Shown one piece after another: positions 1-8,754 of a stretch of DNA of 64,000 bases. The position numbers and the translations under genes were made by a program. The DNA is from Hyphomicrobium denitrificans ATCC 51888. Lineage in GTDB: Bacteria > Pseudomonadota > Alphaproteobacteria > Rhizobiales > Hyphomicrobiaceae. Positions within the stretch are counted from its first letter, which is position 1. Every line of letters begins with the position of its first letter. The stretch is from NCBI RefSeq assembly GCF_000143145.1, contig NC_014313.1:1922001-1986000 (forward strand), given 5' to 3'. The notes below the pieces were generated by a model that searched no databases, had not been told where the DNA came from, and was given only the letters and a program-made list of their open reading frames with translations.

Positions 1-3000
1 TCGCGCCCGGCTCGATGAAGTATTGGCCGCGATCGATGCGGTAACCCGTATCGAGCACGCCGCCGATCGATGTTGTGCCCGCGTTATCTTTCTCGCCGAA
101 CGAGCCGCGATAATCGACGTTGCCGATATTCGCCATCAGCTTGGCATCGAGGAACCAAGGCCCCTTGAGATAGGTGATGTACGCGCCGACCGCACCGCCT
201 TCGAAATCAGCGCGCGTCGCCGAGCTTTCGAAATCGACCACCGATCGCAGGTAGCCACCCATGACGCCAGCAAGCCAGATCCCCTGCCCGTCATTGGCCC
301 GCACTACGATATCGTAGCCGGCGACAACGCCGCCGCCGCTCTGATCGTAGTCCGTCTTATAGGTATTGCGCGTCCCCATGATCGAAACCGAATGCGAGGC
401 TGCACGAGATTCCGTCGAACCGAGCCCCTTGACCCAAGCGCCCGAGGTTGCAGGCTTGCCGCATGTTTCAGCCGGCCCCTTCAAACCTTCCGATACACAC
501 GGGCGTTGAACCGCAACGCGAAGATCGGCGGTTCTGTCGAGCCAGACGCCGGACGCATTGTGCCACATCGATTGCGCCGCTGACACAAGGCTCGGAAGCT
601 CGACGAATGTCCGGTTCGGCGCGCTCGCAAGCACCCACTCGTTTGCATCATTGAGATACAGATCGTAGTCGAAAAGACCGGTGTCGATCGGCCCATGTAT
701 CAGCGCAAAATTCTGCGCCGATATTTGTCCGGTGGCGCGGACAACTTCGATCCCGAGAGGATTGTACGAGCCGAAACCGGGATTGACGTTATTCACCTCG
801 ATCAGCGTCTGTCCCGAGACGTCGCCGTTGATGATCAACTGATCGGAACTCGAATTCGACGAGGAACCGAGGAAGCTGTCGACTTTCAGATAGCTGTGCC
901 CCGTCGCGCCATTGAACGCCAAGGTGCCACCGTCAGTCGGCGTAAGAGTCGTCACGTCGCCGGTAAAGCCATCCTGCAGATCGATCGTCCCGTTCGTATT
1001 CGAACTTCCGTTGTTGAAAATTTCGACGCCGGCAAGCTCAGTATAATCATTGTTTTCCGGAGCATCGGGATCAGTCGTGAACACGGTGCCCGTGTTGTTG
1101 AAGACGTCCGCCAGACCATCGCCGAGGTTGCTGGCTCCGATGAACGTCCAGCTGTGATCACTCGTGTTGTTGAAGACGTTCCCCAGCTCGGTATCGCCTG
1201 CATTGGAGAGATCAATTCGGCCGAGCATCGTGCCGTCGTTGTTGATCGTGACGGCTCCGCCCTCCGCCTCAACGATCAAGTCCGTCGGATTGTAGTGGCG
1301 CCCGACGATCCGGCCGCGGCGCTCGTTATTGATCGTCGCGCCGTCCTTTGTCTTCAGCTTGATCGTTGCATCGCCGACGCCCGATCCACGGATCAACCCC
1401 GATGAGTTGATTTCGGCGGATTGCGCATCGATCTGGATGGCGCTGTCGCCACCCGTGATGCGGCCGCGCCGGCCATTGTTGACGGTGACGTTGCCGTTCG
1501 CGGAAACATCGATGCCATCGCCTCTGCGGCCGCGGATCGAGCCGCTGCCATTATCGATGGTGACGTTGCCATCGACATCATCGGCATGCACGCCGTCATT
1601 GCGGCCGGAAATCGAGCCGCCGGCCCGATTGTCGATCCGAACGTTACCTTCGACGTCATCGATATCGACGCCATTGTCACGGTCGCCGCGAATTGTTCCG
1701 CCGAAGCTGTTGGAGATCCTGACGCCGCCATCGACATCGCGAACTTTCAGACCGTTGTCTTCACCAGAAATGCGCCCGCCGAACCGATTGTCGACCCGCA
1801 CGCTGCCTTCGACGTCGCGTATATCGACCCCGTCGTCATCGCGACCGGTTATCGTTCCGCCGAAGCGGTTATCGATCCTGACGTTGTCATCGACATTGGA
1901 GACGTGAATGCCGTCGTCATCGCCAGTGATTTTGCCGCCGAAGCTGTTTCGGATGGAAACGGATCCGTCAGCATCTTCGATACGCACGCCATCGCCGCGC
2001 AGGCCAGTGACAGTTCCTCCAAAACGGTTGTCGATTCTCACATCGTCGCCGATGTCTTCGATCTGAATGCCGTTGTCTCGTCCCGTGATTTTTCCACCGA
2101 AACGATTGAGGATTTCGACGTCGCGACTGACGTCGCTGATATCAACGCCGTCGTCACGAAAGCCTTCGATCAGTCCCCCGAAGCTGTTGTCCACTGTGAC
2201 GTTATCTCGAACATCTTCGATATGAACGCCGTCATCGTGACCTTTGATTTCGCCCTTGCCGCGATTGTCGACGCGGACATCGTCGCGAACGTCTTCGATT
2301 TTGACGCCATCGCCGTTTCGGCCAGAGATCCGACCACCGAGTGCGTTGCTGACGGTGACGTCGCCGCGGACATCCTTGATATCGACGCCATCTTTGCCGC
2401 CCGAGATGCGACCGCCTAGTCCATTCGACACCGTCACGTCGCCGCGAACATCGCGCACATGAACGCCGTCATCGCGGCGGCCGGATATGCTGCCGCCGAA
2501 GCGATTGTCGATGCTGACATCGTCGCGCACGTCATCGACGACAATGCCGTTATCGCGGCCGGAAACCCGTCCGCCGAAGGTGTTCGTAATCGAGACATCG
2601 TCGCGGACGTCGCTGACCGTGATACCGTCACCTCTGCGACCCGAGATCGAGCCGCCAAAGCTGTTGCGGATGACGACATCGTCGCCCGCATCTCTGATGT
2701 CGACGCCATCATCACCTCCGCGAATGCTGCCGAGGAATGAGTTATCAACCGTGATCCGCTCGTCAACGTCGCGGACATGAACGCCGTCGCCGCTGCGACC
2801 TGTAATTTTTCCTCCGAAGCGGTTGTCGACCGACGCGCGTCCGTCAACATCGCTTATGGATACGCCGTGGTCCGAACCCGTTATCCGGGCCGCGCCCCAA
2901 CTCGAAAATCCGAACCGGTTCTGCACCGTCACGTTGTCGTCGATATCTTCGATACGAACACCGTCGCCGTTGTGGCCGATAATGCGACCACGATCGTTGT

Positions 3001-4057
3001 CGACGATGGCGTCATCGACGTCGTGCACATAGACGCCATCGGTTGCGCCCTCGATCGTGCGCGAGCTGCTGTTACTGATTCTGACAGTGTCGCCATCGGC
3101 GACTTCGACACCGGCTTTCGATCTGCCTTCGATATGGCCGCGGTTCGTGATCGTCACGTCGCCGTCTGCCTCGACGCGGATTCCTTGCGTGGCGCCGCTG
3201 ATTTTTCCGCGCCGGCTGTTCTCGATGTCGACATCGCCGTCACCGAAAACGGTGATGCCCTGACCGCCCGCGATGCCCGCATTTCCGGTGCCCGTAATCG
3301 TGCCGTGATTTTCGATGGTAACGCCGCGCGAGGCTATCCGCGTGCCATTGCCGACATTGATGCCCTCGCCTCCGGTCGTCGGCTGGCCGGTCCCGCCTTC
3401 GAGAATGCCGTAGTTTTTAAGCAGCAAGCTCCGGGCGCCTGTTACGATGACCGCGTCGTCGCCATCTCCGCCGCCGATGTGCGCGTTCCGCCCGAAGTTG
3501 ACATCGAAGATGGAACGGCTCGTTCCTTCGAGACGCACTGCGTCACCGCTCGAGTCCGCCGATGCGATCGAGCCGTCGATATCGATCGTGAACGTCTTGT
3601 TGCTGCCGGAAGCGGCGCTTGAGACAACGAGACCATGCCGATCAGAGCCCGATCCCGATTGCACCTGGATCGACGATCCGTTGGTCATCGTGATCGAACC
3701 ACCATAGTTTCCGGCATTGATCTTGATGCCCGGAGCATTCGTGCTCCGTGTGATGCTCGTCGGAGATACTGTCGGATAGGTCGTGCCGAGGTGAACCGCA
3801 AACGCCGACGTCGCCGTAAATGCGGTTGGGTTGCTGACCGAACCCGTGCAGGTCAAGTCGACTCCGGCGACGGATGATGTGCAGCCTGCGGCCTGAGCGT
3901 CCATGACGCCACCGCCGATGACGAGGCCCAGTGCCAATGTCGAGATAAAGCAAGCCGGCGGCGCAAACGATGGCAATCGCGCTTGCGGCGCGTCGCGGTG
4001 TTCAGCAGAGTTCGGCTTGGCAAAGTGACGGCGGGTCGAAAGATCCCTGCGGCCCAT
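1..4057 (-). CDS. Autotransporter adhesin (type Va), C-terminus cut by window edge
   Basis: An uninterrupted frame of 1352 codons runs from ATG 4057 to the left edge. I translated it by hand and met no stop. The start has a G-rich stretch (GGGGG) about 10 nt upstream, and an in-frame stop lies at 4096-4094. Residues 1-57 look like an extended signal peptide: a polar N-terminus, a hydrophobic stretch around residues 36-50, and an A-Q-A site near 56. A Gly/Asp/Asn-rich beta-helical passenger follows, with a regular repeat block at residues 415-838 and a non-repetitive segment to about 1200. From about residue 1204 (SGAWVKGLG) the sequence has the aromatic alternation of an autotransporter beta-barrel, of which roughly the first half is present. 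Inferred role: surface adhesin or biofilm protein that secretes its own passenger across the outer membrane. The adhesin role is not shown by the sequence. Confidence 0.88.
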   Translation of the reverse strand, partial: MGRRDLSTRRHFAKPNSAEHRDAPQARLPSFAPPACFISTLALGLVIGGGVMDAQAAGCTSSVAGVDLTCTGSVSNPTAFTATSAFAVHLGTTYPTVSPTSITRSTNAPGIKINAGNYGGSITMTNGSSIQVQSGSGSDRHGLVVSSAASGSNKTFTIDIDGSIASADSSGDAVRLEGTSRSIFDVNFGRNAHIGGGDGDDAVIVTGARSLLLKNYGILEGGTGQPTTGGEGINVGNGTRIASRGVTIENHGTITGTGNAGIAGGQGITVFGDGDVDIENSRRGKISGATQGIRVEADGDVTITNRGHIEGRSKAGVEVADGDTVRISNSSSRTIEGATDGVYVHDVDDAIVDNDRGRIIGHNGDGVRIEDIDDNVTVQNRFGFSSWGAARITGSDHGVSISDVDGRASVDNRFGGKITGRSGDGVHVRDVDERITVDNSFLGSIRGGDDGVDIRDAGDDVVIRNSFGGSISGRRGDGITVSDVRDDVSITNTFGGRVSGRDNGIVVDDVRDDVSIDNRFGGSISGRRDDGVHVRDVRGDVTVSNGLGGRISGGKDGVDIKDVRGDVTVSNALGGRISGRNGDGVKIEDVRDDVRVDNRGKGEIKGHDDGVHIEDVRDNVTVDNSFGGLIEGFRDDGVDISDVSRDVEILNRFGGKITGRDNGIQIEDIGDDVRIDNRFGGTVTGLRGDGVRIEDADGSVSIRNSFGGKITGDDDGIHVSNVDDNVRIDNRFGGTITGRDDDGVDIRDVEGSVRVDNRFGGRISGEDNGLKVRDVDGGVRISNSFGGTIRGDRDNGVDIDDVEGNVRIDNRAGGSISGRNDGVHADDVDGNVTIDNGSGSIRGRRGDGIDVSANGNVTVNNGRRGRITGGDSAIQIDAQSAEINSSGLIRGSGVGDATIKLKTKDGATINNERRGRIVGRHYNPTDLIVEAEGGAVTINNDGTMLGRIDLSNAGDTELGNVFNNTSDHSWTFIGASNLGDGLADVFNNTGTVFTTDPDAPENNDYTELAGVEIFNNGSSNTNGTIDLQDGFTGDVTTLTPTDGGTLAFNGATGHSYLKVDSFLGSSSNSSSDQLIINGDVSGQTLIEVNNVNPGFGSYNPLGIEVVRATGQISAQNFALIHGPIDTGLFDYDLYLNDANEWVLASAPNRTFVELPSLVSAAQSMWHNASGVWLDRTADLRVAVQRPCVSEGLKGPAETCGKPATSGAWVKGLGSTESRAASHSVSIMGTRNTYKTDYDQSGGGVVAGYDIVVRANDGQGIWLAGVMGGYLRSVVDFESSATRADFEGGAVGAYITYLKGPWFLDAKLMANIGNVDYRGSFGEKDNAGTTSIGGVLDTGYRIDRGQYFIEPGA
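1544..2815 (-). repeat. Eight tandem 159-bp (53-aa) units in the autotransporter passenger
   Basis: In the minus-strand frame the passenger consists of imperfect units of the form GG-[IV]-[TS]-G-x-x-D-G-[VI]-x-[VI]-x-D-V-x-x-[DN]-V-x-[IV]-x-N-x-F. The units alternate strictly between 27 and 26 residues, so the true period is 53 residues. Unit boundaries are at 2815, 2734, 2656, 2575, 2497, 2416, 2338, 2257, 2179, 2098, 2020, 1939, 1861, 1780, 1702 and 1621. The block is exactly 8 x 159 = 1272 bp. More degenerate copies flank it (about 2816-3060 and 1440-1543). The pattern suits a right-handed beta-helix. Confidence 0.9.
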
Positions 4058-4408
4058 GTATGTATTCCCCCGTTGGATGCAGCACACGCAAGGTCACGAT
4101 CGGAAAAGCGGGTGCTCTCCGTTGAAGTCGTCACGACACGGCATGACACTAGAATCGCGCCTTATGATCCTTGAGTAGCATAGTACTAGTTCTCGGGAAA
4201 AGGCGATTGCGCATTCAGAAGGGCCGAGACTTCACAGAAATCGGGCTGCGGTGTCGGAAAATCTTCAATGTGATGCTAAATATCTACACTCAACGTCCGA
4301 CTGCGCTTCGCGCGCATCAATGAAGAGACATGCAATTTGGAAGGCGCGCGCAGCAACGCTCTGCGCCGGAACACCAACCCGAGTCAGCTGCCAAGGATTG
4401 AGGGGTTG
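4058..4408. other. Non-coding gap upstream of the autotransporter
   Basis: No convincing gene lies in these 351 bp; short frames here lack a ribosome-binding site. The stretch must hold the autotransporter promoter. The motif GCGCCTTATGATC at 4157-4169 recurs with one change (GCGCTTTATGATC) at 5361-5373 ahead of the PilZ gene. Confidence 0.5.
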
Positions 4409-4915
4409 CTATCGTCCGCGCCGCGCACTGGTGCTGTGATAGGGCAACAACAATACGGCGCTGGTAATTGCATCGCAAACCGATGTCAGCGCCTGCCCGG
4501 CATCGGATGCCGGCGTCAACTGAGCGTCGCCCGCGCTCTCCGCCGCGCCAGCAATTTCGCGCGACATACTCCAGACGCGATCACAAAAGGAAACACCCAG
4601 CATCCGCTGACGGAGGAAATCAAGATCCCTTACAAAAGCCGCGAACCGCAACGCATCATCGCATTCTTCCGTGATCGCATCTTCACGCTCGTCATGGAGA
4701 GTAGTACCGGCAGAAACGCCACAACCTTCATCATCCCGCAAATCGCGCGACCGCCGCGATGAGCCGGAAATACCTGAAAAACTTGAGGTATTTGTGCGCC
4801 GTGCCACAGCCCGAGTTTGAGCGCTTGCCGTGTCGTCGCGAGATGTCTCAGCCGTCAGCTTCGTCGCTATATCCGCGCAAATATCGGTGATGCGCCCCAG
4901 ATAGTTCGATCGCAT
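4409..4915 (-). CDS. Hypothetical protein, 168 aa
   Basis: The frame starts at ATG 4915 with a GGGAG about 7-11 nt upstream and is open for 168 codons. The N-terminal third is Ser/Thr/Arg-rich and low in complexity. The middle (about residues 85-120) is a plausible amphipathic segment with RDLDFLRQR and FCDRVWSMSREIAG. I recognise no family. No signal peptide or membrane segment is visible. A comparable plus-strand frame overlaps much of it (4337-4762), so the coding strand is not certain. It could also be a decayed gene. Confidence 0.35.
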   Translation of the reverse strand: MRSNYLGRITDICADIATKLTAETSRDDTASAQTRAVARRTNTSSFSGISGSSRRSRDLRDDEGCGVSAGTTLHDEREDAITEECDDALRFAAFVRDLDFLRQRMLGVSFCDRVWSMSREIAGAAESAGDAQLTPASDAGQALTSVCDAITSAVLLLPYHSTSARRGR

Positions 4916-5013
4916 CGCACCGCTCCCAAAGCTTTAGAGACGAGTCCGCGCACGTGGGCGCAACGTCCATCGAACGAGGCTAACCACGCGAAGTCATTCC
5001 CTCGCCGTGGCGA

Positions 5014-5256
5014 CTACATTTGCCGAACGGGCTGCTGGAAATCGTACCGCGCAATCTCATCGGAACCCTGCCGGTAGTCTCGCTCCTCGGCGAGCTTCAC
5101 GGTATGGCGATTGACGACCTGCGAAATCTCCTGAACCGTCCTCTTGCGCGCCGCGCCGGTCACCGCCAGCACCGTCAGAATGTCCTGAATCAGTTGCTCT
5201 TCGAGCGCCGCATCCTGCCGATAAGCTTCCAGCACAGCCTCAAGTTCAGATCGCAT
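5014..5256 (-). CDS. Hypothetical protein, 80 aa
   Basis: ATG 5256 has a full AGGAGG Shine-Dalgarno with ideal spacing (AGGAGGACGAG-ATG), the strongest ribosome-binding site in this part of the window. The product is acidic and Glu/Gln-rich and predicted helical: a first segment LEAVLEAYRQDAALEEQ, then ILTVLAVTGAARKRTVQEI. No family is recognised and no membrane segment is visible. It is divergent from the PilZ gene and shares a 169-bp intergenic region with it. The composition is unlike a chance frame, so I regard it as a real gene of unknown role. Confidence 0.65.
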   Translation of the reverse strand: MRSELEAVLEAYRQDAALEEQLIQDILTVLAVTGAARKRTVQEISQVVNRHTVKLAEERDYRQGSDEIARYDFQQPVRQM

Positions 5257-5425
5257 CTCGTCCTCCTGCGAATCGATAGAATTAATACATAGTTACTAGT
5301 CATTACATGGAACTCAAGATGCTTTGCGTACCGATAGAGCCGAGTCTTAACTCAAAAATAGCGCTTTATGATCATACATGCTGTTCAGTATTCAGTCGTG
5401 CGCGACCGAACCCTGGGGAGTGCTG

Positions 5426-5821
5426 ATGCGCGATACAGTCATGCAAGGCCAATTTCTGCGCCGGAAGGATCAACGGCGAAGGGTTCAATTCAGCGCCATC
5501 GCGGAATGTCACGGCATTGCGCGGGCGATCGAGGTCGTGGATTTCTCGAATGCCGGACTAAGGATCGACAAGGTGTCGGGACTGGCCGCAGGCGACCGAC
5601 TGAAGATTTCGTTCACGCCGGACATCAGCGTCGAAGGCACGATTGTCTGGCTGGTCTGGCACAAGGCCGGCGTACAATTCACCAAGCCCTTGAAGCAGGA
5701 CGCCGCCGCCTACCAGTACCTGCTGGAACGCGCGGCATTCATCGAGCAGGCGCACGTCCGCGCCATCAGCAGCCTCGCGCAGCGGGAGGCGCAGAAGCTG
5801 CACGAGACCGATCAAACCTAG
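5426..5821 (+). CDS. PilZ domain protein
   Basis: Product of 131 aa. The PilZ signature is visible: RRKDQRRR near residues 13-20 (the R-x-x-x-R c-di-GMP binding arm), then VVDFSNAGLRI (the [DN]-x-S-x-x-G element) about 27 residues later, followed by beta strands with GDRLKISF and GTIVWLVWH. The C-terminal 35 residues are helical. I chose ATG 5426 because GGGGAG lies 5 nt upstream; an upstream in-frame ATG at 5378 has no such site. Family knowledge: such single-domain proteins bind cyclic di-GMP and act as effectors of motility or attachment. A regulatory link to the neighbouring autotransporter is only inference. Confidence 0.85.
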   Translation: MRDTVMQGQFLRRKDQRRRVQFSAIAECHGIARAIEVVDFSNAGLRIDKVSGLAAGDRLKISFTPDISVEGTIVWLVWHKAGVQFTKPLKQDAAAYQYLLERAAFIEQAHVRAISSLAQREAQKLHETDQT

Positions 5822-6035
5822 CGTTCGCGTGCCGAGCGCGTTCGGCCGCTGCAACAGTGTTTCACGACGCGCCCAGGCATGTCTGGCCCGACAATCGCGC
5901 AGCTTGCAACCCGTGACCGTTTTGATAGGCCATTCGGCGGGAACCGAGGGGTGTCGAGCATTCCGCTTCGACTGCGCTTTGCGACCCCAGACCAGCCGAA
6001 TATTGTTCGGCGAAGGCTCAGGAGGCTGGCGCCGC

Positions 6036-6944
6036 TTGGACGCTCTCAAGTTCAACACCGACATGGCGTTCACGTATGGCGTCCCTTCGCCGATGGGGCC
6101 GGGCGTCGTGCGGCTCGTTGCAAACAATCCCGGGCCTTTTACGTTCAAGGGCACCAATACGTATCTCGTCGGCTCGACGACGCTCGCGGTCATTGATCCC
6201 GGCCCCGACGACGCTGCGCACCGCGACGCGATCCTGGCCGTCGCCGGCACGCGGCCGATCACGCACATCCTTTCGACGCATGCGCACCGCGATCACGTCG
6301 ACGGAATAGCCAAGCTGAAGGCTGCAACCGGGGCGCTGGTCGCCGCTTATCCGCGCGATCCGGCTGCCGGGCATATCGCGTTACAGGACAGCCCTTCAGG
6401 CAAGCTGTTCGTCGACTATGATTTCCAGCCCGATCTCGCGCTTCAAGGCGGCGACACGATCGAGGGCAAAGATTGGGCGCTGACCGCCATTCATACGCCG
6501 GGTCACGCCCCGGACCATTTGTGCTTCGCGCTCGAAGGCCGCCCGCTCGTCTTCTCCGGCGATCATGTCATGGCGTGGAACACGACGGTCATTGCACCGC
6601 CGGAGGGCCGCATGGCGGACTACGTCGCATCGCTCGAAATCCTTCTCGACCGGCGCGACGACGTTTTTCTGCCCGGTCACGGCGGACGCATTCGCGAGCC
6701 CCAGCGCACCGTCAAAGCCTACCTGCTGCATAGAAACTGGCGCGAAAGATCAATTCTCGACGCGCTTGCGAAGGGCTTAACGACTATTCGTCAAATCGTT
6801 CCGGAGGTCTACCGGGGACTCGACCCGCGTATGATCCCTGCGGCGACTCTTTCCGTCCAAGCCCACGTCGAATATCTGATCGAGAAAGGTCAGGTCGCCG
6901 GCGATTGGCCTTTGACACCGGACCGCGCACTTTCGCCGGCTTGA
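6036..6944 (+). CDS. MBL-fold metallo-hydrolase (LACTB2-like)
   Basis: Product of 302 aa. The metallo-beta-lactamase zinc motif THAHRDHVDG is clear. Further family elements are GPFTFKGTNTYLVG near the N-terminus, HTPGHAPDHLCF, a GDHVMAWNTTVI segment and LPGHGG. The C-terminal winged region (VPEVYRG, HVEYLIEKGQV) matches the LACTB2 / RNase Z-like hydrolase family. The start is set at TTG 6036, preceded by AGGAGG at 6020-6025; homologues usually begin with a similar short leader before the first beta strand. ATG 6063 is the alternative but lacks a ribosome-binding site. The substrate is unknown; thioester hydrolase or nuclease are both possible. The 3' end overlaps the convergent DUF1499 gene by 161 bp. 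Confidence 0.9.
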   Translation: MDALKFNTDMAFTYGVPSPMGPGVVRLVANNPGPFTFKGTNTYLVGSTTLAVIDPGPDDAAHRDAILAVAGTRPITHILSTHAHRDHVDGIAKLKAATGALVAAYPRDPAAGHIALQDSPSGKLFVDYDFQPDLALQGGDTIEGKDWALTAIHTPGHAPDHLCFALEGRPLVFSGDHVMAWNTTVIAPPEGRMADYVASLEILLDRRDDVFLPGHGGRIREPQRTVKAYLLHRNWRERSILDALAKGLTTIRQIVPEVYRGLDPRMIPAATLSVQAHVEYLIEKGQVAGDWPLTPDRALSPA

Positions 6945-7851
6945 GCGTGACCTTGTCGTCCTTTTTCGCCACCTGCGGGCTGGCGACATTCGGGGCCGAG
7001 GCTTCGTATCGCGCCGCGACTTCTTTCAGGATCGCGCGCACACGCTCTGCATTGCGGCCAAAGTCCGCTTGCCCATAGCGTGACGCCGAACGCACATCGA
7101 CGCGCGCCGACTGATCCTCGGCAAGCACGCGGATCACGACGTCATCGACCAATCCAAGAATGAGTGAATGATCGGAAAGCTCGATGAACCCGGGAGAACT
7201 CTCATCATTTTCCGGCGGCAGCTCGAGTGTCGTCTTGTACTTCAACTTCGCCAGCGCCTGCAGCACAAGCTCGTAGGCGTCATCCGCGCTTCGCGGCAAG
7301 ACGAGGCTTTTGAGATCGGGATAGCCTGCACGCTGGATCGTCGCGAAACGCTCGCCCGGATACTCGACGGAATTTGCGTCCGGCGCGCGCTCGTCCTTCG
7401 CTTCCGTGAAATCCGGCGGCTCGACGAGATCCGTCGACACGTCGTCGATCTGCGGCCAGCGCAGGCTCAAAGCCCAGGTTCCGGCCGGGATCGCGAGCAA
7501 CCCCAGCGCCACCACCGAGCCGCACAGCACCCGGGCCGCGCCCTGCCGTCCGGTGAACCAGATGTCGAGACCCGCGATGGTCGCCATCACGAGCGCCAGC
7601 ATCGCGCCGGCAATGACGGTGATCGCGATGGTCATCGCAACCGACGTCGGCAACAGATGCAGGCGGTGCAGAACGGCCGTCACGACCGCCGCGATGGCGA
7701 CAAAGACCGCGAGCCGGCTCGTCCACTTCGCCAGAAACGACGGCGGCTGGCCGCCAGCGTAATAGATACGTGACGACCGCCGGCGATCCCGCAGCCGTCG
7801 CGGTGCGCGCTGAACCCCTATGCCGTCGTTCGTCGCCATGCCCGGCGTCAT
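6784..7851 (-). CDS. DUF1499 membrane protein
   Basis: Product of about 355 aa. It has three predicted membrane segments in the first 140 residues (SRLAVFVAIAAVV, ITVIAGAMLALVM, GSVVALGLLAIP). A soluble DUF1499 domain follows, from the RAGYPDLKSLVLP region through SDHSLILGLVDDVVIRVL to VDVRSASRYGQADFGRNAERV, which is the family hallmark. The last 60 residues are Arg/Lys-rich and lie antisense to the MBL-fold gene, so this tail may be a read-through extension rather than a conserved part. The start is uncertain: ATG 7851 or 7839, with GTG 7896 also possible. It lies in the same direction as pdxH, 99 bp downstream. Function unknown. Confidence 0.85.
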   Translation of the reverse strand: MTPGMATNDGIGVQRAPRRLRDRRRSSRIYYAGGQPPSFLAKWTSRLAVFVAIAAVVTAVLHRLHLLPTSVAMTIAITVIAGAMLALVMATIAGLDIWFTGRQGAARVLCGSVVALGLLAIPAGTWALSLRWPQIDDVSTDLVEPPDFTEAKDERAPDANSVEYPGERFATIQRAGYPDLKSLVLPRSADDAYELVLQALAKLKYKTTLELPPENDESSPGFIELSDHSLILGLVDDVVIRVLAEDQSARVDVRSASRYGQADFGRNAERVRAILKEVAARYEASAPNVASPQVAKKDDKVTLKPAKVRGPVSKANRRRPDLSRSDIRRGLGRKESPQGSYAGRVPGRPPERFDE

Positions 7852-7950
7852 CTCGCTTTGCCGCTTCCCGAAACGCCAGCCCGGTCTATGCGCCACGACT
7901 GGCGCGTTTTTAAGATATCCAAGCTCCAGCGGCGCCGAGGCCGCCTCGCC

Positions 7951-8601
7951 TCATGGATAGAGGCGTGTCTTGTGCCAGGAATCGTGCGGCGCGTCGCGGC
8001 GAAAAACGATCCTGTCGTGCAGCCGGAATGGCCGCGCCGCCCAGAACTCGATCTCACTCGGAACAACGCGAAAGCCGGACCAGTAGGCCGGCCGCGGAAT
8101 CACGCCGTCGGCGAACTTTTGCTCGTAATGCTGGATCTTGGCCTCGAACACGTCGCGCGAAGACAGCGGCCGCGATTGCTGTGAAGCCCAGGCGCCGATG
8201 CGGCTCAACACCGGACGCGTCGCGTAATAGGCGTCGGCCTCTTCATGCGATGCGAGCGAAACCGCTCCGCGGATGCGGACCTGCCGCTCGAGCGACTTCC
8301 AGTGAAACAGCAGCGCCGCCTTCGGTGTGGCGAGCAGTTCCTGCCCCTTCGCACTCTCGAAGTTCGTATAGAAGACGAAGCCGCGCTCGGCGCTCGACGC
8401 GTCGTCCACGCCCTTCAGAAGAAGCGTTCGCACGTTCGGCAATCCCGACTGATCGACGGTCGCGACCGACATCGCATTCGGATCGTTGACCTCGGATTTC
8501 TCAGCCTCAGCCATCCAGGCATGAAACAGCGCGAACGGATCCTCCGCCGCGCTGAAATCCGGTGTGCTGCTGCCTGCGGGGACTTTGGTCGCTTCACTCA
8601 T
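7951..8601 (-). CDS. pdxH: Pyridoxamine 5'-phosphate oxidase
   Basis: Product of 216 aa, the usual length. PdxH catalyses FMN-dependent oxidation of pyridoxamine- or pyridoxine-5'-phosphate to pyridoxal phosphate. Recognisable elements are the phosphate and FMN-binding strand [10 protein letters not shown], the [12 protein letters not shown] segment, [16 protein letters not shown], the linking [11 protein letters not shown] loop and the invariant C-terminal TRLYP. The gene is divergent from the surface-antigen gene at 8755, with a 153-bp shared upstream region, and is followed by the DUF1499 gene in the same direction. Confidence 0.96.
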   Translation of the reverse strand: MSEATKVPAGSSTPDFSAAEDPFALFHAWMAEAEKSEVNDPNAMSVATVDQSGLPNVRTLLLKGVDDASSAERGFVFYTNFESAKGQELLATPKAALLFHWKSLERQVRIRGAVSLASHEEADAYYATRPVLSRIGAWASQQSRPLSSRDVFEAKIQHYEQKFADGVIPRPAYWSGFRVVPSEIEFWAARPFRLHDRIVFRRDAPHDSWHKTRLYP

Positions 8602-8754
8602 GTTGCATGCTCAATGTTTGCTTTTCGGCACTGGACGTCTTGCTTTGAGTCTTCGCGACCCAGCTCTTCAGCACCCTTTAACCATAGCAGGGCAAAATTG
8701 CCTTATCGCCTTGTATGGCCGTTCGAATGTTTTCGTCGCGTAGAAAGTAGCGTC

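Noticed and set aside
1544..2815. Tandem repeats as a possible CRISPR array
   Set aside because: The repeats are contiguous with no spacers, diverged at DNA level and keep an open reading frame.
23..3622. Long plus-strand frames rich in D-A-V-V-A repeats (695-1405, 1421-2419, 2777-3622)
   Set aside because: They are the exact antisense of the autotransporter repeats, in phase with its codons, and lack ribosome-binding sites. The minus strand has a signal peptide, repeat logic and a barrel domain.
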